Part shown: positions 6,452 to 13,902 of the stretch, piece by piece
Position numbering within the stretch: position 1 is the stretch's first letter
How the letters are laid out: each line of letters begins with the position of its first letter
Source: Pleurotus djamor
Taxonomy: Eukaryota > Basidiomycota > Agaricomycetes > Agaricales > Pleurotaceae
DNA length: 13,902 bases
Direction of reading: 5' to 3'
Assembly (NCBI GenBank): GCA_029747585.1
Contig: JAPEVF010001101.1
Coordinates: 1-13,902 of the forward strand
Made by a program: the position numbers and the translations under genes
Notes under the pieces: model-generated
The model's input: the letters and a program-made list of their open reading frames with translations, nothing else
The model's database searches: none
Told to the model about the DNA's origin: nothing

Positions 6452-8478
6452 TTACAACTGGATGAATCTACTGTTGCTGGGATCCTCGTCGTCAGTACAT
6501 TTGATGATCAAGGGCGGCTGTGTGGTGGTGTGCATGATGCTGACATCCTTCCCATCCCCAACAGCAATGTGTGAGCCATCACGGGAGATTGTCGAGCACT
6601 CCCCGTGGACCTTGATAATTTCCTTTGGAGGTTGGGTGGATCCGTCCCAACCGAAAATGGATGTTGTCGGGGCAACACTTGAGGTAAATACAACTTGTGC
6701 TGGTTCATGGTGCAAGAAAGCCACACTTGTTATGGTGTACCGAGTTGTAAGGTGACCGAGGTAGACTACACGGAACTCACTGAGAATGAATCAATTTACA
6801 GATGAAACGGCTCACCGAATGGTTGGAGAATGTTAAACAGATTCTCTCGATAAACTTCCGGGATTTGTGATCCCCACTTGTACAACTTCGATGGTGATAT
6901 GCTCATTGAAATACCTGCTGGAGGGGGCTTGGAAGATGACCATGTGCAGACAAGGAGTTGTACCAGTGTCTCTGTAGATTGACGCGATAAATCAGTCATA
7001 AAATTCCGGGAAGTGTAGCGTAAGGCTTCCATGAGGATTATCCTAGCATCGGGAACCTCAAAAAGCGACGCAAGACGGGTACGGGTCCGAAATTCCTCAA
7101 CTTCTCGTTCTTGATATTTCCACCGCCGCTATTTTATCCGAATGAGTTTGTTGATCATTGCGAAAACTACACACGCACATGTCGGAGTGGGATCCGGCAA
7201 ACCACACCTCCCTCACGTCACCTATGTCCTCGATTTGAGGGCCAAGGCCACCGTTTGCGAACTCTGGTTGGAATTTGACGCGACGCTCATCCAAAGCCAG
7301 CGCGTGACGGAAATGACAGACATGTCCCATCCCAGAGACCGTCTCGGGAAAGGACTTGCCTCGAAGGACTCCAATGGAGGAGACAGTGTCCCTGAGGATA
7401 GATCAGTTGATGGCTATATCAACGGGATTGAGCTCGCAAGTACGAACCAGGCGCCGACGAAATGGACTTTGACATTTTTGTGGCAGAGAGACCTCTTGAA
7501 TTGATCGCATAGGTCTTTTTGTTCCCTCCGTCGCCTTTCTGATTTTGAAAGTTTTTCCTCTTCCTCTGGTCCCTCTGAAGAAACATCATCAGTCGCCTCG
7601 GGGCTGGAGGTGTTGCGCTTGTTATTGTCCATGACCGAGGAACATAGCTCATAGGCGCTACAGTGATATGGTTGAAAGGGGAGGATATCAAGATTATAGA
7701 ATACACGTACAAAGGGATTTGCCTCTCGTTGCCTTTATGAAGGAGGCCGACCTAAGTCAAGATTGTCATTTGGCGTTTCCACAGCGTCAACGACAGGACG
7801 GATTCACCGTTTCGACCATCCCTGCGATGACACGAGCTTGGTATGCTCCCCGAGAAAAGCCTAGATGGGAGGGGTGAATGAGCACCTGCAATCTGCGGGA
7901 GAAGTTGGGGCAACTGACCAAATAAAAAAATTCGGTCGCCTGGCTGATAGTTTTCAGACAACCATTTGTAGGCAGCGTGAACGATTTCTTCAAAGTTCCT
8001 ATTGAGTAGATAATAAGCTAATCAGTGTCAGCATGGTTTGCTTTGCGGTCCAACTTACCAAGCAATCGCCGTATCAATGGCGTGTACGATAACCTGCTTG
8101 ATGTAACTGAGTGATCGGAATGAGGGTGGTGCGTATGTGCCGATTCCGCTGTCGTAGTAGACAAGCTGATTCTCGTCCTTGATAAGACGACTGAAGAGTT
8201 CAACGACATTAGTCGACTAGGTAGAGGATATCATGTAAAACGTCACGGCGAAGGAGGAAAGGGAAGAGAAGTCTCACATGCGCGCTGAACTGATTCGCCG
8301 TGCCGTCAAGGTTGATGACAAGGTTGTGGTGCTTTCCTTTGCCAAGGTGGACACAGGTCAACCCTCGAACGGGTCGAGCATGTTGAGCCAGGGAATTGGT
8401 CGCAGGGGTGTCCTCCCGCGGTACACCGACCTTGGGCGCACGAGACGATATGAAGGACGGAAGGAATCGCCCAGGCAT
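6452..8478 (-). CDS. DUF2235 (Tle1-like alpha/beta-hydrolase) protein with WD40-like C-terminal part
   Basis: The traced exons are 8478-8278, 8216-8059, 7998-7919, 7860-7808, 7751-7711, 7657-7448, 7391-7179 and 7128-7083. All are in phase, with 50-61 nt GT..AG introns. The start is ATG 8478. Family motifs in order are NLVINLDGTANQF, YYDSGIGTYAPPSF, ENYQPGDRIFLFGFSRGAYQ (GxSxG nucleophile elbow, split by the 7918-7861 intron), VHFVGAWDTVSSIG, RHALALDERRVKF and VWFAGSHSD-IGGGN. DUF2235 proteins resemble type VI secretion Tle1 phospholipases and are abundant in Agaricomycetes; the fungal substrate is unknown. An acidic/basic insert (PEEEEKLSKSERRRREQ) interrupts the domain. After FGP (7083) the frame is unclear. 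A 59-nt intron with a weak GTTGAG donor (7101-7043) leads to ILMEALRYTSRNF.. as far as TAA 6798-6796. A later frame (6778-6452) holds WD40-like stretches (TSVAFLHHEPAQVVFTSS; CSTISRDGSHIAVGD). The tail may be disrupted. Confidence 0.85.
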
Positions 8479-9460
8479 TGCGACTTGATTTGAGGGAAAA
8501 ATGGCCTGTCTACTTATACGACCCTCTAGCGCTGAGGAATTCGACTGGTTGAGAGCTGCCAGAAAACCTCACAGAAACACGCCTTTCGAAGCGAACAGGC
8601 GGTACCTTGGAGTTTCTATGAGATTCGAAGGGGCGTACCCTTTCGTATAGGTGTATGTGAAGCATGTAGGACTGATGAACGAGAATGGAAGCTGTCATCA
8701 AGCTGATTGAACGGCGAGAAGACGGAAAAATACATACGACTATTCCTATTCGAGAGCTCGTGGGTGCTGCTGCATCCCCTCAATGGTGACCTCGATGGAA
8801 GATGCGGCAATGCTGAGAGACGGGAGTAAGAGATCAGAGGAACGACTGAGAGACTTCACCGTACCTCGATTCAGCTTTCAGTCCATTCCACGAGGTCCCG
8901 TTTTTAACTTTGCGCTACACAGGCGCCTTTCAAAGCTAGGACGAGGGGTGTGCATCTTCTACGAACGAGGTCATGAGGCCGAATACAAAGGCACGATAAA
9001 GGTAGACGGTGAATGGAACACGGAAAGAACATACAAAGGGAGAGGAGGAAGCTGATCGCGCGATGAAAACGGGTGATGGCTGTTATGAGTGACCTGAAAA
9101 TATGACAATGAGACTCACGAGACGGGTGGCCGTCCAGGGCCATCTGAACGTTGGGGTGATGCTTGACGAGACAGTCGAAATGTTCTCGAGCGCCTGATCG
9201 CACCTTTTCGATTCGGAATACACAGTATGTATCAAATTACTTCGGAGTAGGGAATCTCATGTGGTGGCCATTGATTCGCGCGTGTGTCTATCGTAGTTCC
9301 ACGTCCCAGTCACAAGTTTTACATCCAAGCTCAACTTTCCATAAAACTTAGACGACACCTCGTATCCGATTAAAGACAGGCTGAGAAGAGTCAAGACGCG
9401 AGAAGCGACATCCAGGAATTGTGCTGAATACGATGACTGGACTTTTGAAGCTCAGAATTT
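8479..9460 (-). other. Possible eroded minus-strand gene upstream of the DUF2235 gene
   Basis: No complete gene can be built. Two coding-like exons are joined by a well-formed 52-nt intron (8864-8813: GTACGG donor, CTGAT branch site, pyrimidine-rich CTCTCAG acceptor). Exon 8914-8865 (KVKNGTSWNGLKAES) joins in phase to exon 8812-8746 (SIAASSIEVTIEGMQQHPRALE, then TAG). Further upstream a frame around 9195-9119 reads GAREHFDCLVKHHPNVQMAL and ends at a GTGAGT donor (9118). I could not connect it to the pair. No family is recognised with confidence. The part next to 8478 must also contain the DUF2235 promoter. Confidence 0.3.
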
Positions 9461-9774
9461 GCTAAGAATCAATTTTAACCCTTCTGTGATCTTCCAGAGC
9501 GAGATAGTGAGGGTGGCCTTGTTTGGATCATTCAAGCAAAACAAATCGTATTGAAATGGAGGAAGGAGTGGAAAGGTTTGAGAAAGGCGTGAACAACTGC
9601 CGACTGATGGGTCGAGACGCAGAAGCCGTAGCCAAGCACGCACACACAACTATTTTTTGTGAACCCCCATCTCCACCTACCCGTACTCAAATTCGAATGC
9701 TCCCTAACCTCAAGCCTTCGTCTTTCGTCTTTAATGCGTATCTCACAGGCAACGTGTGCTGGCTGGAAGTCTGA

Positions 9775-10793
9775 ATGGGGGACAATGTGGACTTTTCTGG
9801 TGCGTGCCCTGTAACCCCGTAGATCTCAGCTCTCTTGCTAACTTTTTTTTTTCGTTTTTCGTTTCTCTCCTAGACAATATTCCCTCCAACGAATACCATT
9901 TTTCAACTAAAGGATGATACCTACGCTTAGATCATGGCTATGACTCAGCGGCTGACCTGCTTTTCGACCGCTGGTGCGTAAGAGGCTCGTTCAACGTCTG
10001 CAGTATTCCGACTGATCTCCTTTTTCATTTCTCTTTCTTTCACCAGACGTTTCTTTCCTCAAGTACTTCCCATGTTCCTCTCACTCAGCTCAAGAATCCG
10101 CTTCTCAACGTGCTTTTCCATCGCGCGGACGCTGATGTCAAGCTCGTACGATTGACGGCCAGGTTTTTGGGGAGGTTTTGGGTTTGTGGAGATCTCGAGT
10201 AGAGGGAAGCTTGGTTTGGCATCGGTGGGAGGTGGTATTGAGGAAGTCGACGAGAACATGGTGCTTCCACGAAGACGACGACCTTCACAGCCTAGGCGAA
10301 CCTCGAGCAGCCGCCTTTTTCTCATCTCTCATGAGAGGAGAGCAGGTTCTCGACCAAGTACCTGTCATCTACTAGCAACATGGCTTCCTATCCAACCAAT
10401 AACCGCACCACGACCATCCGCGTCCTCAACGCCGCCCGTTTCATCTAGTACAGCCGTATTCCAACCAAGAGGACATGCTGTTCCTGCCCTCTTTTTCCTC
10501 CCCCTTCGACCTGCCATAGAATCCGGGAGCGGAGGAAGACATGCTCCTCCTCCTCGATACCGCACCTACGGTGACCAGATGAGCCTGCGACTGCCATCGA
10601 TATCGATCTCACATACCACGCCTCGATTGGCTGCCGTGCAGTGGGTTGCCTACCCATGGTCATGGCTCGGGCTCGTCGTGTTGCGATGGTCGGCGTGGTC
10701 TAGGAGAGGATGAAGCTAACGCGGGTGACCCAGCGTGCGTGACCATTTCCCCTTGCCTTTTGGTTCTTTGGCTGACACCCTCGTCTCCTCTAG
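9775..10793 (+). other. Candidate spliced plus-strand transcript, coding status unclear
   Basis: Three introns have good signals: 9800-9873 (GTGCGT, GCTAAC branch site, long T-rich tract, CCTAG), 9974-10046 (GTGCGT, CTGAT, T-rich tract, ACCAG) and 10735-10793 (GTGCGT, CTGAC, CTCTAG). An ATG at 9775 opens MGDNVDFSG before the first intron. The exon between the first two introns has stops in all three frames. The transcript may therefore have an untranslated 5' part (with a possible start at the later ATG GCTATG, about 9933), be non-coding, or be a broken gene. Pyrimidine-rich sequence upstream of 9775 is consistent with a promoter region. Confidence 0.35.
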
Positions 10794-11237
10794 CCTCAAT
10801 TCGGAACCCTTCGGTCGCAGCTCATGCATCTACGCTAGCTACAGCAATCGCTTCAAAATGCTTCACGCTTCGACCAGCTACCCTCTACGCGTTGGATTGG
10901 AAGGTCGTGGAGACAGGCCGGTACAAGGCCGGTTGCTGGGGAGGTTCAAGTTCAAGTTGAAGCAGATGCGAGGGATATCGGTGTTGGATTCGGTCTCGAT
11001 GAAGCTCTGAACACGACGCTTCGACAACGTCACCTTGACCATCCCTACCCGCCCGAATCTCCTGCCCTATCCCGTGGTTTCACCACCACGACCTGTCGAC
11101 CACCGCTCTACACCGGCCAACTCAAGGAATATGGTCTCCGACTGCCACACCACCTTCAGCTTCCCAGTCACCAGCTTTGGTCATCGTCCACGATCCACCT
11201 CTCTGCCGCCCGTCTTTTTTCAAGTATCGGCGCCTAA
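10794..11237 (+). pseudogene. Coding-like open stretch without a start, possible eroded exon
   Basis: One frame is open from 10839 to TAA 11235-11237 (132 codons) and has a protein-like composition (ADARDIGVGFGLDEAL, then HPYPPESPALSRGF). It has no ATG. The exon after the 10735-10793 intron enters in a different frame (LNSEPFGRSSCIYASYSNRF), which is also open to 11010. The two overlapping candidates cannot both be used. Either a frameshift has occurred or one is chance. No domain is recognised. Confidence 0.25.
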
Positions 11238-12301
11238 GGACGCGCGTACAAGTCTGGTTCGAGACCAAACATCACGACACGCTCCTCCGTCCTCTTCATA
11301 CCTCAACACATAGCCGGATGTTGGAGGAAAGACCATCTACCCTCTTTCTCCTGCCATCTTGATCATCTGGAAGACTGATAGCGCCGTCTTCCGTGTTAAT
11401 CTTCGTTAACGTCCACGACGATTCTCCCCATACCTCAGCTCGTGGATATATGTGGGCATGGTTAGCGGACTCGTTGTTGATCACCGTCGTCTTACGGGGG
11501 TTGGCTAGCTCGCTTGCGAAGAGGATGCTTTCTTTGTTGGTCGACAGTTGGGAGGTGGTTTGATGGGAAAGATGAAGATGAAGGAACGAACCATCGACCA
11601 TGGGATTCAGTGTACGGCAGTATCCGTTCCCTCCTCCACCACCACCACGACGCATCGACGTCCTCGATGACACGTCATGCTCGTCGATTTTCCACGTCTC
11701 GTACCCTACATCCTTTCCGGCGGCTTTCTCTAGTTGAGGTACATACGCTCAGACGTGCAGCCGTCTTTTAGCGACTCGAGTACGCAGTACCCCCCACGTC
11801 GTGAGCTCAACACCGCGCTGTAACCAGCTACCAGCCATCAGCCACACGAAATCGGCATCGAGCTGTGCGTGTACTGGTTTTGGTCCTATTACGAGGACGT
11901 CCCTTACGCGTCATCCCTCCTCGCACCGTTTTTACATTGGCTGTGGGTTCTTGAAGGAAGAAGAAGTTTCCCTCGAATGCATCAGTCACGAGCACTCGAA
12001 GCTCACCCTGCGTCGTTCGTCATCGATATCGAAAGCGGCTTCTTGCTCCTCGCCTACGCTACACTTGGACCTTGATGTGCTATCCGAATCTCCCCCTTGT
12101 TTTGGTCAACGGTTGGCTGGGGATGAGTAACTTCTCTTCGGAGGTGAAGGTTACAGACGCGCAGAGAGCATGAGCATGGGTATGGCATTGATGGGATTCA
12201 GCAAGATGAGACCGATGATGGCAGACACGCACCATTCTTGGTGGGTTACCAGTTCTGCCTTCCTCAAAATCCTCTCAGTCACGACCTCTCATTACCCTTA
12301 A
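11238..12301. other. Region without an assignable gene
   Basis: Short open stretches occur on both strands and keep changing frame. Examples are a minus-strand stretch at 11296-11673 with a Gly run (the CACCA-type simple repeat at about 11632-11650) and a plus-strand 56-codon stretch at 12148-12318 (HGYGIDGIQQDETDDGRHAP). None has a start, splice pair and stop that together make a gene. The pattern fits decayed coding sequence. Confidence 0.3.
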
Positions 12302-12670
12302 ATGTCACTACGACATAGCCTGCCTTGCCCTCGTCACGTTGGCCCTGGTCGCCCGGCCCCCTGCGCTCGTGCAACACTCGTTCGAAACGTTTATCACGAA
12401 ATCGAGCTCGGAGGTATTGCCCCCTCCCACTCCGAGGACAATCTCAGTCGTCTACGTCTACAGACGGATACACCCCGTATGGATCTTACCATACCGCTCG
12501 AATGCGATAGGAAGCTCTTCTTGACGCGGTTACTCAGATGTCCAACGAAGTGCGGTTATGAGAGTTCAGTGGATGCTTGTCGTTCGTCCAGGTTCACTCA
12601 ATTTGGTCGAATTTCCCTCATCGTAACGACGATATCACCGTTTTCGGGCTGGGAATCTGGCTGTCCTTAG
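12302..12670 (+). CDS. Hypothetical protein ORF (122 aa)
   Basis: An ATG-started frame is rich in Arg, Ser, Leu and Cys, with middle sequence YHEIELGGIAPSHSEDNLSR. No family is recognised. The other two plus frames are also open over much of the same stretch, a sign of compositional bias, so this may not be a gene. In another frame after 12600 there are hydrophobic runs (FGLGIWLSLARMMSNAFFVV; VLCCIVGLLILVLRSLVSW) that could be relics of a membrane protein. Confidence 0.2.
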   Translation: MSLRHSLPCPRHVGPGRPAPCARATLVRNVYHEIELGGIAPSHSEDNLSRLRLQTDTPRMDLTIPLECDRKLFLTRLLRCPTKCGYESSVDACRSSRFTQFGRISLIVTTISPFSGWESGCP

Positions 12671-13044
12671 CTCGGATGATGTCGAACGCGTTCTTTGTTG
12701 TATCGTTGGACTTTTGATTCTCGTACTTCGATCTTTGGTCTCATGGACCTGACTGGACATCTTGCTCATGTACTCTATCTTCTCACCTGTCCTTTTTCTT
12801 ACCTTCGGACGCGCATCATCCCCCTCCACGTATCGTTGTCGTACTTTACACTCAGACGATCCTTGCATACTCTCTACCCACATACCGATACCTAGAGTAT
12901 ACATCCCCAGCTCACGGGACTCTGCGAGTATACGTATACCAGTGGCTACAGAGACCGTACCTACGACCCACCATAGCTAGTCACGATGTCAGTGCATACA
13001 CACACCTTAATCTATATGCGCTGGTCGCGATATACCTTGAGTCG

Positions 13045-13356
13045 ATGAGGGCCATTGATTCAGCAAAAAGTCAGCGGAGTCTCATCGTGAATGAAACAGA
13101 CATCGGGCAAGGTTGGACGCGCGCAGCGAAGGCGAATGGGACTTGTGTCCATTACACTTATGCGTCTTCCTCACCATTCAGAACATCCGCAGAGGAAGCT
13201 CCACACCTGTGGCTTGATGAGAAACTCGAAGAACGAGGAGAAAGGGACGAGAATTGGGTATCGAGGGGATCTTGTATCGTACGGGAGAGGCGAAAGGTGG
13301 GATTCACGCCTAGTATGCAGCGTCGTTCATCAAGGAGAGTGGATGCGGATGCGTGA
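13045..13356 (+). CDS. Hypothetical protein ORF (103 aa)
   Basis: The ATG-started frame continues an open stretch that extends upstream through YVYQWLQRPYL. It is charged, with a basic end (RRSSRRVDADA). No domain is recognised, and a second plus frame is also open here. It may be a chance ORF in purine-biased DNA. Confidence 0.2.
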   Translation: MRAIDSAKSQRSLIVNETDIGQGWTRAAKANGTCVHYTYASSSPFRTSAEEAPHLWLDEKLEERGERDENWVSRGSCIVRERRKVGFTPSMQRRSSRRVDADA

Positions 13357-13377
13357 AAGCAGATAGTACGATCAGAG

Positions 13378-13446
13378 TGGCGAAGGGGGAAGGTAGAAGG
13401 GACAGATGGTAGAGAGAAAGGGAAGAAAGACTGAGACTGAGACTTC
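13378..13446 (+). repeat. Purine-rich low-complexity tract with short GAGACT repeats
   Basis: The plus strand is almost all G and A (GGGGGAAGGTAGAAGGGACAG..., AGAGAGAAAGGGAAGAAAGA) and includes ACTGAGACTGAGACT at about 13430-13444. On the minus strand it yields Ser/Leu runs in any frame, so ORFs across it are not evidence of genes. It lies about 200 bases before the gene start at 13655 and could be part of its promoter. Confidence 0.6.
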
Positions 13447-13654
13447 GAATCGGCTTCGACTTTGCCACGGAACCGCAGAGGGAAGACATCCCGTGGAGAG
13501 TGGAAAGTCCGAGGAAGATGTGTGCGGGGAAGAAGACGTCATAGCTGTGGGGTGGTTTCGGGCAGTTGAACCCGTGTCCAGCTCCCTCCTTTTCTCTTCT
13601 TCCCGCCAACGAACTCACCCTTCTCCTCACCGTCTTCGACAACGACAATTCCTC

Positions 13655-13900
13655 ATGTCTGTTCCTCCGAGCTTGAATGCCTCACCCGCGAAAACGATGC
13701 CGTCTGTCGCTCTGAGACCCAACGCCGTTGCTCGAGCTCTGGATGGGGAAGAGACGTATCCTTTCAAACTGGAACAACATTTTCAAGCCTCTTGGACGCC
13801 AGAATGGCCATGCAATTATGCTGAACCCTTCCCCATCGTACCAGAGCCCAGTACTTCTTGCATACCCTCTGCCTCCCTCACGGTGTCTCGGCCGCTGTAG
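13655..13900 (+). CDS. Start of a hypothetical protein gene, possibly continuing by splicing beyond the window
   Basis: The ATG at 13655 follows a pyrimidine-rich leader (13575-13654, CTCCTTTTCTCTTCTTCCCG...) typical of fungal transcription starts. The frame reads MSVPPSLNASPAKTMPSVAL and then a well-mixed segment (EETYPFKLEQHFQASWTPEW, PCNYAEPFPIVPEP), and reaches TAG at 13898-13900. The mixed aromatic and charged composition looks coding. A donor such as GTACCA near 13839 could precede the stop, so the protein may be longer. No family is recognised. The frame is open upstream of the ATG, but that part crosses the low-complexity tract. Confidence 0.4.
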   Translation: MSVPPSLNASPAKTMPSVALRPNAVARALDGEETYPFKLEQHFQASWTPEWPCNYAEPFPIVPEPSTSCIPSASLTVSRPL

Positions 13901-13902
13901 TC

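Noticed and set aside
6780..6799. A 20-nt intron linking the two frames of the DUF2235 tail
   Set aside because: GT and AG are present and the phase fits, but 20 nt is far shorter than the 50-61 nt introns elsewhere in this gene and below a workable spliceosomal length.
8018..8209. Minus-strand 63-aa ORF and similar short ORFs over 7414-8209
   Set aside because: They run through introns or alternative frames of the DUF2235 exons and show no sequence of their own that looks conserved.
10186..10713. Plus-strand 175-aa Ser/Pro/Arg-rich ORF
   Set aside because: It is long, but all three plus frames are partly open here, the composition is biased, and there is no domain. I treat it as part of the unresolved transcript region rather than a gene.
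13310..13648. Minus-strand 112-aa ORF with Ser/Leu runs
   Set aside because: It is produced by the purine-rich low-complexity tract on the plus strand. The composition, not selection, explains the open frame.

Overview
The window looks like nuclear DNA of an Agaricomycete (mushroom-forming basidiomycete). The evidence is family content and gene style: a KDZ transposase with CxC-type cysteine clusters, a multi-exon DUF2235 hydrolase, F-box proteins, and many 47-63 nt GT..AG introns. The few N bases (5371, 5373, 6158-6159, 6174-6176) show it is draft sequence. No tRNA, rRNA or CRISPR array was seen.

Region 1 (1-4061) is bounded by a perfect 273-bp inverted repeat (1-273 and 3789-4061). Between the arms lie an F-box gene fragment on the minus strand that stops exactly at the left repeat border, a spliced F-box gene on the plus strand (1776-3172), and weak hypothetical ORFs. 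The right arm ends one base before the ATG of the KDZ gene, so it is probably that transposon's 5' end and promoter. The left arm is then probably the 5' end of a second, oppositely oriented copy that leaves the window.

Region 2 (4062-6192) is the five-exon KDZ/CxC transposase gene. It has an in-frame TAG in exon 3. An upstream donor of the same phase could skip the stop. No matching right terminus was found, so the element is incomplete or its end has diverged.

Region 3 (6452-8478, minus strand, convergent with the transposase) is a DUF2235 alpha/beta-hydrolase gene. Eight exons can be traced, through the GFSRGA nucleophile elbow and the GSHSD-IGGG motif. It is followed by a C-terminal part with WD40-like sequence whose reading frame I could not join cleanly.

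Region 4 (8479-13654) is about 5 kb without a recognisable gene. It holds several well-formed splice signals and short coding-like open stretches that change frame, which suggests eroded genes or non-coding transcripts. The window ends with the start of a plausible plus-strand gene (13655 onward). Apart from the transposon pair, the genes show no sign of forming one pathway.
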